64,000 bases of DNA from Rhizophagus clarus (Eukaryota; Glomeromycota; Glomeromycetes; Glomerales; Glomeraceae), in contig BLAL01000034.1 in NCBI GenBank assembly GCA_015698045.1, forward strand, positions 1-64,000, in the 5' to 3' direction. The position numbers and the translations under genes are program-made. This document shows, piece by piece, positions 11,186-22,085 of this stretch (position 1 is the stretch's first letter; each line of letters opens with the position of its first letter). A model generated the notes under the pieces. That model was not told the DNA's origin, ran no database searches, and saw nothing but the letters and a program-made list of their open reading frames with translations.

Positions 11186-12111
11186 TATATTTTTTTTATA
11201 TTTTTTTAAAAAGTATTAAATTTGTTTAAAATATATATATGACTTTATAAAAATTAATATAATTTGTAAAAACTTAATATTATTACATATTGTTAAATTT
11301 GATTTAATTTAAATTTATAACCTTAAATTAAATTTGGTTTAATTTATTTAAATTCAAATATTATATATATCAAAAATATTCAGAGTTCTTCTATTTGTAT
11401 TTAATTTTTAAATTTTTTAAATTATTTTAATATAATCTATATATATATTATTTGAAATCTTATATATATGTCACAAAATAAATTGTTTAGCAGAATAAAA
11501 AATTTAAAGGTTATAATAAGAGTTTGCTTAATAAAACTTAAAATAATTTGCTTATTAATTATAGTAAATTTTAAAATTTTTATTTAATCTATATATATAT
11601 TGTTCAAGATCTTAATATATTAGGGTAGCCAGGTAGGATTAGATAATTAAACTAAATTGGATATATAAATTTGTTTACATTTAAACTTTTTATTAAGATG
11701 ATTTATTAAATTATAAATCTTTTAAAATTATTTTTTTCACATTGAGGATATTGAAGTATTATTTTCAAAATAAGTGAAATAATTCAGTTGTTTGTATTAA
11801 TAGTATGAAAATTTTTATTTAAAAAATAATTAATTATTCTTTTTTTGATTTGTTAATTAATAGAAGATAGCCTAATCTAATAATAAATTTTTTTTAAATT
11901 TATAAGAAAAAAAGGTTTATAATAAGCTAATTAGCTCTAAATCTCATATTTGCAGAAAATATGCTAGTAGATATTATGTAATCTAACATATTAATAAGTT
12001 TTAAAATAAAATTAATATTAATACTAATACTAATACTTTAATTCAAATTAGAACTGCTAATAAATAGAATCAAAGAAGTAGAAGAGAAAAATTACAGATT
12101 TGAGAAGCAAT
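11186..12111. other. AT-rich spacer before the transposon
   Basis: Very AT-rich, with TATATATA runs. No gene or RNA is recognisable. Confidence 0.6.
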
Positions 12112-12114
12112 TAA
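12112..12114. repeat. Target site duplication, left copy (TAA)
   Basis: TAA directly precedes CACTG. The matching TAA follows CAGTG at 23585-23587. Confidence 0.7.
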
Positions 12115-12151
12115 CACTGGTCAAAATCAATACTATCGGGTACATATCGGG
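12115..12151 (+). repeat. Left terminal inverted repeat
   Basis: It begins CACTGGTCAAAATC and runs into the first ATATCGGG motifs. It matches the reverse complement of 23548-23584 at 33 of 37 positions; the differences are at positions 15, 18, 22 and 26. Confidence 0.88.
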
Positions 12152-12320
12152 CGTCTATATATCAGTGACTAATCAGATACATATCGGGTTTTTATACATA
12201 TCGGACACCCGATTTGTCACATCTCAAAATATGTCTAAAATTATAATTATCAAAGACCCCGATATTTAAACTTTTAGTCCCCGATATGTTGGCTAATATA
12301 TATCGGTTACCCGATATTTG
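12133..12320. repeat. Left subterminal repeat cluster (ATATCGGG / CCCGATAT)
   Basis: About nine copies in both orientations of a core ATATCGG(G/A/T), some paired head to head as in ATATCGGTTACCCGATAT. In CACTA elements such subterminal repeats bind element-encoded proteins and are needed for transposition; that role is inferred here. Confidence 0.8.
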
Positions 12321-12642
12321 TACGATTTTTTAAATGATAATAATCGGATCACATGTTTGTTATTAGTCATTACGTATTTTCAAATTATAAATTAATCCTC
12401 TAATATATCTGATATGTAACAAATAAAATAGAAATACATTGTCTCGCATGCAGAACGGATTAGATTAAATTTGTTTCAATTAAAGTTTTTTTAAAAATAA
12501 ACGTAAACACAAATCAATTTTGAACCTAGCTTATTAAATTTTTGATTAACTTTTAATTAAACTGCATACGGATGATTGATTCAATTTATTATATAATCAA
12601 ATAACATAAATCTATTTAAGACTAGATTTAATGAGTAAAAAG
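12152..12642. other. Transposon left subterminal region, no gene
   Basis: Subterminal repeats to about 12320, then AT-rich DNA with no open frame of note. Confidence 0.5.
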
Positions 12643-12835
12643 AAAATTATTGAATTATTTTGATTTATGCTTTTTGGTTCTCTTTTATTTTGTTTTTTTT
12701 TTAGTTTTTCTCTTCTTTTCTTCTATTTGAATTAGAAAAAAAATTATTGAATTATTTTGATTTATGTTTTTTGGTTCTCTTTTGTTTTGGGTTTTTTTTA
12801 GTTTTTCTCTTCTTTCTACTATTTGAATTAGTTCT
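12643..12835. repeat. Tandem duplication, period about 97 bp
   Basis: AAAATTATTGAATTATTTTG starts at 12643 and again at 12740, and the two copies stay colinear through TTTTTCTCTTCTTT. The second copy overlaps the 3' end of the accessory gene and encodes its Lys-rich C-terminus, so part of that tail comes from the duplication. Confidence 0.8.
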
Positions 12836-13947
12836 ATTTGGGATTTCTTCTTTGTCTTTATCGTGGTTATCATCGGTATCATAATCGTATATCGGAATAT
12901 CAACACTTGAACGGTTAAACTGTTTGAGCGACTCTTGATTTAAACACCAGTTTGGTGCACCCATAGGTGGTACGCTAGATGCAGATATGTTGTCAGCTTT
13001 TTTAGGGTTTAAAGTTGGTGGTTTTTTCCTTAATAATTCGACCGTCGGATCAATTCGGTCGTGTAATAATCGTAAAAGCTTAAATAAATAAATTACTATT
13101 AGTGTTTTTGATAAATAAACTAATAAAATAATAAATATACATACTGCAGAAGAATGCCACCATTTATCATAAATGTATACTGATGTTGACTTTTCTTTAA
13201 CGGCTTCCTCAATAACTTCACCATCTTCAACTACTGCAGGTCAGATAACAGTCCAATCTTCCTCAGGATCTGTTTCTTCCCACTCTTCCAAGTGGTAACC
13301 CGAATCTTTAAGAATTTTTACAAGGTCTCCTTCTGGATACCTGACAATATACTTATCTTTACCTTCTATCAAATAGTTTGTTGCTTTTGTTCTTCTTTTT
13401 TTTTTCTAGTAATGTAATTGATAGTTAACTACTAACTTTTCATTTCACATTAATTGAATATTTACTTACGTCTTGCATCCTCGAATTCTTTTTTGCCCTT
13501 CTCTTATCTTGTTTTATTCTTTCTTCTCCTTGATTTTTAATGTTATTCACACGATGCCGAGAACGCCATCGTCCGTACAAAATTTTTAGTAACTTGCCGT
13601 TTGTAATATTATATTTTTTATTCATGAGCTTGTACAAAGGCGGCAATAGTTTTGTTACTATGTTTTCCTTTTGCTCTATCTAAGTCCGTTCCTCGTCTAT
13701 TTTATAAGTATCTCTTAATTCCGAGTCTACCCATATATAGACTTCTTTCTATAGAATAATAGATAAACGTAAATAGAATGAAAAAAAAACCATAAATGAT
13801 AAATAAATAATAAATAATACTTGCTTTAATCGTTTTATACGAAGCAGCTGACGATAATGATGAGGAAGAGGAAGAGGAAGCGGAAGCGGAAGAGGAAGAG
13901 GAAGAGGAAGAGCTTACAGATTCCTGATCACTGTCCCTGTCCATCAT
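12752..13947 (-). pseudogene. Transposon accessory gene, unknown function, four exons with two in-frame stops
   Basis: Proposed exons on the minus strand are 13947-13918, 13748-13470, 13405-13145 and 13078-12752, all phase 0 (donors GTAAGC, GTAAGT, GTATGT). Recognisable protein segments are KEVYIWVDSELRDTYKIDEE, LLPPLYKLMNKKYN, GRWRSRHRVNNIK, a very basic block, NYLIEGKDKYIVRYPEGDL, EEWEETDPEEDWTVI, SVYIYDKWWHSSA and a Lys/Arg-rich tail. The frame is interrupted by TAG at 13682-13680 and TGA at 13243-13241, each one C-to-T change from CAG or CGA. Exon 1 is uncertain: the ATG frame can also read into a long Ser run. It is divergent from the transposase, as expected for a second element-encoded, probably DNA-binding, protein. 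I know no family name for it. Confidence 0.6.
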
Positions 13948-14265
13948 TACTTATATTTCAGTTGAGTGCAAAACTTTGAATGAGAAGAAGAGTTTTCAGA
14001 ACGCGAAAAGGTTGCATATTTATATAGATTTCAGGTGCAACTACGCGAACCTGATCCTGGAAAATTCCGAGGATTCCCTTACGTGAATCTGATTCCGAAG
14101 GTTTCCTCACGCGAATCTGATCAAACGCGAACCTGATCCTGATTACGCAATCCGATTTAAAAGAATTCAACGCGAATCTGATCCTGAAAGAATTATACTT
14201 CATTTGAATAGCTGTCTAAATATTCTAAACTTTTTCATATATTTTAGTAAATATATTTTAGCAAA
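13948..14265. promoter_or_regulatory. Divergent promoter region with repeated CGCGAA-CTGATC motif
   Basis: The 318 bp between the accessory gene start (13947, minus) and the transposase start (14266, plus) contain at least five copies of a motif close to ACGCGAA(C/T)CTGATC, near 14043, 14080, 14107, 14125 and 14169. Some are followed by CTG. The block is much richer in GC than its surroundings. Its position between two divergent transposon genes suggests a shared promoter with repeated protein-binding sites; that function is inferred. Confidence 0.6.
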
Positions 14266-17200
14266 ATGAGTAATAAAACTTCAGTAGCCGATTTAATAAA
14301 ACATAATAAAAATTGTAAAAATGAAACCTCTGTTGCTGATTTATTAAAGCCCAAAAAGAAGTATTTGTATGCATGTAATTGTATTCTTTGTAATGGTGAA
14401 GAAGTTGACCCTCGTACTCTAAAGAAACATGCAAAAGACAAACGCCTATGGAAGTTAAACCATAATAGAAAAGATCAAGAAAATGCCATTATGACAAGTG
14501 AACAAAATCTCACCAGAACAAATTCAAAAAAGCGGAAAATAGATGACCCTGATTCTTTCCAATTAAATAATTCAGATAATGAAGAAGGTATACCGCCTGA
14601 TTCTTTTCCTGATTCATTCCCTGATTCTTTTCAATTAAATGAAGAAGAAAATATAAACACATTTTCATCAAACTTTCGTGTTCCTGCATCTAAACTTGAT
14701 AAAAATGATGATGATAATTATGAAAATGAAGAAGAGACGGATGATAATACAGATCAGGAAGAAGAAAATGAAGGTGAAAATATTTTCACATCTCCCAAAT
14801 TTGATAGCGATGAAGTGTTTGTGATGGAAAACTTAAATGATTCGTTGGAAACTGAAATAATTCTATGGCTATTTAAATTCCAACAAAGATTTCGCCTTAC
14901 TGACACGGCAATTGAAGCGTTAATAAAATTCTTACATATTGTACTTACTCGTTTAAATAATTCACAATTCAAAAAATTTCCTAACTCCTTATTTAAGGCA
15001 AAAGGATATTTGAATATTTTGCAACCAAAAATGCAGTTAGCTGTATGCAATAATTGTCATAAAATGCATAATGTTGAAGATATTGTCACATATAAGAAAG
15101 AAGGAAAAGTCACCATTAAGAATTGCCTACATGAAGAATTTCCAGATAATCCAACACCAAGTCGTCGTAACCAATGCAACAATCCGCTTACTGTTCTTAA
15201 AAAACGTAAAGGAGAAACAATTGCTGTGCCACGTAGTCTTTATCCTAAACCAAGCATTTGTCAGCAATTGAGTATGTTATATCAACGACCTGGTTTTGAA
15301 AATATGTTGAAACCATCAGGATTTCAAAGAAAAGGAGATATCTATTCAGATATTTATGATGGAAAAGTATGGAAAACATTTCCATTTGATGGCAGTACCT
15401 TTTTTACGCCAGAAACTGCCACAAGCCATCTAGGTCTTCTCTTTAATCTTGACTGGTTCCAGCCATTTACCTACACACAACACAGTACTGGTGCAATATA
15501 TGCATCTATATGCAACCTTCCAAGATCGGAAAGAAATAAGCCTGAAAACATTATATATTTGGGTTTTTTACCAGGACCAAAAGAGGTAGGATTAGAACGT
15601 ATCAATCATTATTTGGCCCCTATTGTAGACGAATTTTTAAAACTTTGGAAGGGTTGGAAAGTACCAAAGACATACCAGTATCCTGGTGGTTTAAATATAA
15701 AGGTTGCATTGATTGTTGGATCATCTGATATACCAGCTACACGAAAGTTGTTTGGTCATGGATCTGCAGTAATGAAATGCCATAGATGTGAGAAACGTAG
15801 TATTTATAGTGGAGAATATAATAAAACTCACTATGGAGGGGATCACAACTATGAGATAAGTACCGCAGAATCACATAAGAAATATGCTCATGAATGGTTG
15901 CAATGTAATTCGAAGAATTCTAGAGATAATCATTTCAAAAAGCATGGTGTGCGCTGGTCTGAATTGCTTCGTCTTCCGTATATGGATCCTATACGTTTTG
16001 CTGCAGTGGATCCAATGCATTGCCTTTTCCTTGGTGTAGCAAAATGGATAATCAAATCAATTTTTGTGAATCAGGGAAAATTAAGTATGGAACAACTTCG
16101 GGTAGCACAACAAAGAATGGATCACGTTGAATTACCTTCTGACATCGGTCGCATTCCTCCAAAAATTGCTATTGGAAACGATGGCTTTTCTAATTTGACT
16201 GCTGATCAATGGAAAACTTTCATCATGATCTATTCGACTAATATTCTATGGGATATGCTAGATAATAGCGATAGAAAGATTTTAGGCCATTTTGTTCGGG
16301 CATGTAATCTTTTGGCAGCAAGATTCATTACCGAAGATGATTTAAAAGAAGCACAAGAAAGGTTAAAAGACATGGCTCACCTCATAGAAAACACATATGG
16401 GCCAGAATTCATAACAAGTAACATACATTTGGCGCTTCACATTCCTGATTGTTGTCGTGATTATGGTCCTATATATAGTTATTGGCTTTTTCCATTTGAG
16501 AGACTTAATGGATATATAGGTAAAGTCCTGACTTTACATCGATATCTCTTAAATTTTTTAATAAATGTATATTTCTTATTATTTAGGATCGTATCCTAAC
16601 AGTAATCAACAAATAGAGCCTGAACTTATGAAAATCGTCCTCAAGAATACTCTTGTAGATTATCACTTAACGTGCAAATGGACATCTGGTCTTCTTGATA
16701 AATCTCTTTGCCTTCTTATGGCAAGAAAGACTGTAGGTAGTTTGGCCCTCACAGAAGAAAGGGAAGAATTGCAGCATTTTCTATCTATGAGACACAATAT
16801 ATCTACGTTTTCCAAGATATATGGTACTGAGACATTACCAGGTCAAATGCTTAAGCCTTCATATTTCAAAGTTATTATGCCTTTAGAATTGCGCAATTTT
16901 CTATGTGAATGGTATTCTATATTATATGAAAAAGAACAAGGAGAAATATTAGGATTTATGGACCTGGTAGTTAATCAGCACGCAAGATTGCAAATTGGCG
17001 CTGAAATATTTGGGTCTATGATATCAAGTCTACAAGAAAGAAATGCGACCATATTTGCAAAATGGAAAGCAGCTAATGATGAATCAATTGATGCATACCC
17101 GGGTGAAGTACAATATTACTTTGAGCATATGCTTAGATTTCCTGAAGGACCCAAAACACATCTTCTAGCATACGTGAAATGGTATAAATGTGCACCTTCC

Positions 17201-17404
17201 TCTGATATTCGATTTAAACATAACTTTATGAGACCAGACATATCAAATACGGAATTGTGGAGAACTGAATACTATGAGGAAGGCTGTGATTCATTGCTAC
17301 CGGTTCATAGAATATTATGTAGAGCTACAAAATTTAAATATGTTACAATTGGAAAACAAAATTACCTATCAATAATACCTTTAAATAGAAAATTTAATTT
17401 ATAA
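14266..17404 (+). CDS. CACTA-type transposase (Tnp2-like), two exons, 1023 aa
   Basis: Exons are 14266-16519 and 16587-17404, separated by a 67-bp intron (GTAAAG to TATTTAG) whose splice restores DNGYIG-type continuity (RLNGYIG then SYPNSNQQIE). The N-terminus has a Cys-rich ACNCILCNGEEVD and a long acidic Asp/Glu/Asn region (about residues 90-185). The core has the blocks expected of Tnp2-like transposases: NLDWFQPF, HSTGAIYASICNLPR, YLGFLPGPKE, SDIPATRKLFGHGS followed by a CHRCEKR zinc-like knuckle, and MDPIRFAAVDPMHCLFLGVA. Conserved Asp residues in these blocks are candidates for the catalytic triad, but I cannot assign it by eye. No stop or frameshift is seen, so the enzyme may be active. 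It acts on the element's own termini by cut-and-paste (family knowledge). Confidence 0.9.
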
Positions 17405-17956
17405 ATAAAATGCAGCCATGCAAATTACGTAACGGTGTAAAAAATTTCAAACTTGTTTTTAATAAAATGTGATTAGGACGATAAAATGTGGTGAAACATA
17501 GTACAATTTGATCATTTGATAGGAAAATTGTGACGAAATCTAATGGCGAAAACTGAAACCTTTTTATATAATGGATGACGATTCTGAAAATGACGATTAC
17601 GAAAAATAATATTAATAATGATGAAAGTGAGGGAGAGAGAGGAAATTTCGACTAAGATGTAGAGGACTTGTTGAACGAATTCATCAATGTATATGAAAAC
17701 GAATAAATTTTATTTATTTAAAGTTGTCGTAACTCAGAATAATTGATATTGTAATATTGTATTATTTGTAATAAGTTTTCACATTAAAATCTTCGAATAT
17801 AAGCCTTCAACTGACCCACCCGTGACACACCCACGATATAACTCATTTTTTTATTAATAGTTTACCGCGATACAACCGCGACAAGCCCGCGACATGTCTA
17901 GTTATTTCATTATATTAAATCATGTTACAATTAATAGGGAATTTTTGATGTAACAT
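17405..17956. other. Transposon interior, possible acidic ORF remnant
   Basis: Around 17572-17706 a broken acidic reading frame is visible (MDDDSENDDYEK, then after a shift NNDESEGERGNFD, a stop, and DVEDLLNEFINVYENE). It may be a decayed accessory exon. The patch at 17815-17905 has ACCGCGACAAGCCCGCGACA-type short repeats. No intact gene. Confidence 0.4.
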
Positions 17957-18196
17957 TGTCTCCAAAGTATTATGTCATTCCATCCTTTTGTTTATTATAA
18001 CGAATAAAGTAAGGTTGTAGGCGTAGTAATTTATTTTAAGACTAATGATTCATATGATTAAATCGCAAAACGAATAATGTCTCCAAAGTATTATGTCATT
18101 CCATCCTTTTGTTTATTATAACGAATATAGTAAGGTTGTAGGCGTAGTAATTTATTAGACTTTAATGATTCATATGATTAAATCGCAAAAGAATAG
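17957..18196. repeat. Tandem duplication, two copies, period 121 bp
   Basis: TGTCTCCAAAGTATTATGTC begins at 17957 and again at 18078. The copies differ at only a few bases, so the duplication is recent. Confidence 0.92.
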
Positions 18197-18260
18197 GACA
18201 AATTAATGAATACAACGAAGAAATGATATAGACCAGTAATAAATTCGATCAAATTCTTAT

Positions 18261-18390
18261 AAAAGGATAACAAATTTTATCAACCTAACAATTGTTTTTT
18301 ACGAGATTTTTTATCTTTTCTATTCTAAAAGGATAACAAATTTTATCAACCTAACAATTGTTTTTTTACGAGTTTTTTATCTTTTCTACA
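18261..18390. repeat. Tandem duplication, two copies, period 66 bp
   Basis: AAAAGGATAACAAATTTTAT begins at 18261 and 18327. The second copy ends directly at the ATG of the Myb-like gene, so the promoter and leader have been doubled. Confidence 0.9.
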
Positions 18391-19056
18391 ATGTGGTCCA
18401 AAGATCAGTTAAATTACTTAATTGAAAAAAGAAAAAGTGAAAATGAAAATTATCATCAATTAAATAATAACATGAGATACAATTACTGGAAAACTCTTGC
18501 GAGTGAAATAAATATTAAATTTGGAACAGATTATTCAGGAAAAAAGTGTAAAGAAAAATTCTACAGATTAGTGCGTGCTTATAAGGTATATAAATAAAAT
18601 ATTTCGTATCACTAATATAAATACTAAACATGACATGATTTTATCAGAAAATGAAAAAATATGTAGATGGCGATCCCAAGGGTAAGAAAACGATGTTAGG
18701 AGAAATGTTTTTCGAAGAATTTAAAGAACATTTCTGGGAAAAACCAAGTAAATATCACAAATATAAATATTAAATATTTTTATATTTAAATTTTATTAAT
18801 TAATTGTTCTTTATTATTAGGAACGAATTATGATATAATTCACGATATTAACGAAAGGTCAAGAGCGACGTCCCAGGCGACAACTCCCTTAAATTATTCT
18901 CCTCTCTCATCGCCGCCACCACCACCTCCTCCTTATTCACCACCTAATATTATCAATCTAACTTCGCCACCACCACCACCACCTCCTTCTTCACCACCAC
19001 CTCCTTCTTCACTACCACCTCCTTCTTCACCACCCAACATTATCAACATAGATTGA
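18391..19056 (+). CDS. Myb/SANT-like (trihelix-type) DNA-binding protein with proline-rich tail, 176 aa
   Basis: Three exons, 18391-18585, 18648-18747 and 18821-19056, join in frame to 531 nt including the stop. The N-terminus (MWSKDQLNYLIEKRK, YWKTLASEINIKFG, GKKCKEKFYRLVRAYK, then KMKKYVDGDPKG) has the tryptophan spacing and basic third helix of a Myb/SANT-like or trihelix domain. The C-terminus, from about residue 115, is a Pro/Ser repeat of the type PPPPPPPSSPPPPSS ending NIINID. The start is chosen because the ATG directly opens the Trp-rich helix. It lies inside the CACTA element and is probably an element-borne DNA-binding protein, perhaps one that reads the terminal or promoter repeats (inference). 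Confidence 0.78.
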
Positions 19057-19148
19057 TAACAACAATGTGTGTATATAAATTCAATTATTCAAAATTTTAA
19101 TTGATAACAACAATGTGTGTATATAAATTCAATTATTCAAAATTTTAT
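19053..19148. repeat. Tandem duplication, two copies, period 48 bp
   Basis: TTGATAACAACAATGTGTGT occurs at 19053 and 19101. The first copy overlaps the stop codon of the Myb-like gene. Confidence 0.9.
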
Positions 19149-19170
19149 TACAAATTTTTTTTTTTCAAAT

Positions 19171-19314
19171 GTAGATGAATTTCCTCTTTGTATCCATTTG
19201 CTTTCTGATGAACATCAACAGCTTTCTAGCGAGGCATTAGAAGCTGGACGTATTTGTGCTAACAAATATATTTTAAAATTGGCCAGGGCAAATATTTTTG
19301 AGCTAGTATTATAA
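19171..19314 (+). pseudogene. Captured fragment of ribosomal protein uL16 (RPL10)
   Basis: Reads [17 protein letters not shown] then [16 protein letters not shown], the signature of eukaryotic uL16/RPL10 (large ribosomal subunit), followed by [14 protein letters not shown] and a stop at 19312-19314. The tail no longer matches the family, which continues with a GKDxFHxRV-type block. No other uL16 exon is present on either side. A pyrimidine-rich, acceptor-like stretch ending TGTAG overlaps the first codon, so the fragment looks copied from genomic DNA with a bit of intron. It sits inside the CACTA element on the same strand as the Myb-like gene. It covers about 33 residues of a protein normally a little over 210 aa, so it cannot replace the host gene. 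Confidence 0.85.
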
Positions 19315-20131
19315 TTAATCAATTATAAAAAAATATATATATAATATGAATATAAATAAACTATTTATTGCTTTATTATATAAGTAAGTTTTTAAATGGT
19401 TTGATATTTTCATTTGATATGATATTTTATAATTCATATAAATAAACTTTTCGATGGCTTTTTGAATGGAAAAAGAAATTTACAGAAATCGATAATGTTC
19501 TTCAAAAGAAATTTTTTATAAATCATTTAAATTACAGTTTGAAATTCAACATTACAGTCAACTTGATATATTTATTCCAGTTTGGAACCGTCATGTACTG
19601 TACTAGTCATGTTATACTAATATCAATTTAGTTTTCAAACACATTGTTGATCACCAATTAAGTTATTTTCCTTAAGATTATCATGAAATATCCCAAATTT
19701 TTGTCGCGTTTTATCTTAAAAATATAAAATAACTTCTTTTCTCTCTTTTAACAAATATTTTTCTTCAAATATTATTTCTATTTTTTCCATAACTCTCTTA
19801 CTCTTTTTTCGCTCTCTATTGCTTTCATATCCTTCTTGTATATCTTTGTTAAAGGTAAGCACACGCTTCCTGAGTTTACGCTGGTCACTGCACGTATTAT
19901 AAAGATTACGGTCTAACTAAAGATAAACTGTCTTAAATATTCCAATAATCTAATATACACGATATACCAGTATTGCTTCATAGTTTTAATGATACTGCTT
20001 ACAAGATAGTTAGGAGTCTGTGGGGTTCAAGGAATAGTTGGCTTGGGGTCACATGGAATGCGAACCAGATGTCACCTCCTAACTTTTACGTCCTTTATTT
20101 ATTTATATATTTTTTACAGACTTCAATAATC
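19315..20131. other. Transposon interior, no gene seen; possible leader introns near the right end
   Basis: AT-rich. From about 19855 the composition changes and donor-like GTAAGC (19855) and acceptor-like TTTTTTACAG (ending about 20119) suggest an untranslated leader of the next small gene. Confidence 0.4.
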
Positions 20132-20615
20132 ATGGCTTGTAGACGTTCCTTTACTTCTCGCTGTAAATCTACCCTCCGTTTCAGACAAAAGTTAAAGAAG
20201 CCAACGTTTATTTGGATATTGCTAAAGGTGAGTGTGGTTCATATTTGGTCATAGCTGCTTGAGTTGATTTCTAAAGGGTGACTGCGGACGCGTTGTAAAG
20301 ATAAATGTCTTACGCTCAGGATGGTTATTATCATCCAGTCCTGAAAGGATCCTGCGAAACACTTGTACGCGGTTGTTGAATATTGTGACGTTTATACTTG
20401 CTCATCTAGTACTCCTGGATGACCCTTTTATTTTCCTTTCTTTGTTATTATAGGTCGTGTTAAACGTATCACTCAACTGTCTTCGTCCCAATAAAAGAGA
20501 ATGTCGTGAACTGGTTAATCTAAAGCGAGCCTTTCTTTCTTTAAAACGTTCCATTTTTTATGATTCTCGTCATCAACCTCCGCAAACTTCTTTCAAATTT
20601 TGCCAGATTTTATAA
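20132..20615 (+). CDS. Small basic spliced ORF, 85 aa, unknown function
   Basis: Proposed exons 20132-20227 and 20454-20615 flank a 226-bp intron with good sites (GTGAGT to TTATTATAG), phase 0. The product starts MACRRSFTSRCKSTLRFRQK and, after the splice, reads VVLNVSLNCLRPNKRECREL and KRAFLSLKRSIFYDSRHQPP. It is Arg/Lys/Cys/Ser-rich with no predicted membrane helix of normal length. Composition is less AT-rich than the rest of the transposon. It may be a captured host gene piece or a real element gene. No family recognised. Confidence 0.4.
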
Positions 20616-21490
20616 TTTTAATTTCTTTGTGTTGATATCATTAGGGCTCTATAAGGCAAGTGCGCTATTCAATGCTTCGCGCTGAATGGTTTTAATGTAA
20701 GGGGTAGGCCGTCACACCTTGACAGATTGTAAGCAATATACGTATCACGCGTTAGCAGTCGGGCGATCCCAGCCGCTTTTATGTTATTTCACTGTTTCAT
20801 ATTTGAAATACTCGGTATTTCCATTCTTCTGCTAACGCTTGCCAACCCTATTCTTTCCCTTTCTTCTTTTTAGGTTTTCTCTACTATCTTCTTCTACTGT
20901 CCTTCTACTGTCCTTCTTTTCGTAACGTTTTCATATCTCACGTTGTTTTACTCTAAAATAGGGTAAGTAATTAATATCATTTATATCTTATTCCCTTCCT
21001 TCACCTTTCCTGAACATACGTGCCTTCACTAGCAGGTCCATCTATATACCTTGTGTTATAGGTATATGCGCAAATAAAATACATATTCTTCTGTAGTGAG
21101 TTATTCACGATAGGCTAGCCTCCTAAGATATGTATGGGACTGAGTATCGTTACTTGTCTATACACTATCTTATTATTTCATCATCAGTCAATACTTTGTC
21201 GCCTTTTATCCTTCGTCAGCAAATTCTTCGTCAGCAAATACTCTATTCGCCAACACTAACTATTAATTACTTACTTTAGTTATTCCTATAACTAATATAT
21301 ATATATATATACCTCACTTTTAGCACTTTTAGGTTTCCATCGGCATTGTTTTAACTTTCAAAAGTACCTAATACGGCAAATTTTCAATTTTTTTATTTCA
21401 CTCGTTTCGCTAATAAATTTTTATCGTATAGTATAAACTGAAAAATTTGAATTTTATTAAAAGATATATTTATAATCTGTAAAATAAAAA
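20616..21490. other. Transposon interior, no gene seen
   Basis: Mixed-composition DNA to about 21290, a TATATATATATATA run near 21296, then AT-rich sequence. No convincing ORF. Confidence 0.5.
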
Positions 21491-22085
21491 ATAGCAATAC
21501 AAATTGATAAAAATTTTGCATTTTTGCATTTTACATATAATTTTGAAAAAGGTGTATGTACATGTTATCTGCTTCGCAAAGTCATCTATAAGCTCATTGT
21601 CGTTGCCATCATCTCTGTCAGAAAGGATAATGTCGTACTTATAAAAAAAAATTAAAATAATAATATTTTAAGTGATAATTTAAATTTGATTAATAAAATT
21701 TTACCCATCGTCGATATCATCATCGCCTTTACGACCACAACCTCCATGACCTCTATGACTACCACGACCACTACGATCACCACGATCACTATGACTTGCT
21801 GCTAAAAAAAAAGATTAGTATTAATATTTTAAGAAATTCATTTTTAAGTTGTACAAGATCAAGAAAATAAATTTTTGCGCATGATACGGTTACGGACCAG
21901 AATAGTTCTGCTTCTTTATTGCAGATTGTACGCTAAAAGGTGAAAGTAAGATTTGTGATATTAACGATGATAATATTATCGTAGCAAAAAATGATAAATA
22001 AAATATATAGATAACCGGTACACCCTTTTCAGAATTATATGTAAAATGCATAAAATGCAAAATTTTTATTAATTTTATTGCTATA
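21491..22085. repeat. Nested inverted repeat (arms about 70 bp) around about 460 bp
   Basis: The left arm 21491-21558 (ATAGCAATAC ... AAAAATTTTGCAT ... TTTACATATAATTTTGAAAA) and the right arm 22019-22085 are inverted copies with a few mismatches. The interval holds exon-like sequence on the minus strand. It could be a small nested foldback or non-autonomous transposon. No target duplication was identified at the outer edges. Confidence 0.55.
21561..21803 (-). other. Exon-like fragments on the minus strand inside the nested inverted repeat
   Basis: Reading leftward from about 21803: SHSDRGDRSGRGSHRGHGG, then CGRKGDDDIDD, a donor-like GTAAAA, and after an AT-rich gap YDIILSDRDDGNDNELIDDF and AKQI. 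The first part is a Ser/Asp/Arg/Gly repeat, the second is acidic. The splice phases I tried do not join the two cleanly, so this may be a decayed C-terminal gene part. An acceptor-like TTTTTTTTTAG precedes the first fragment. Confidence 0.3.

Noticed and set aside
14266-16599. 777-codon transposase ending in LFRIVS as the full protein
   Set aside because: The last residues read into a 67-bp intron; splicing to 16587 restores a longer coherent protein.
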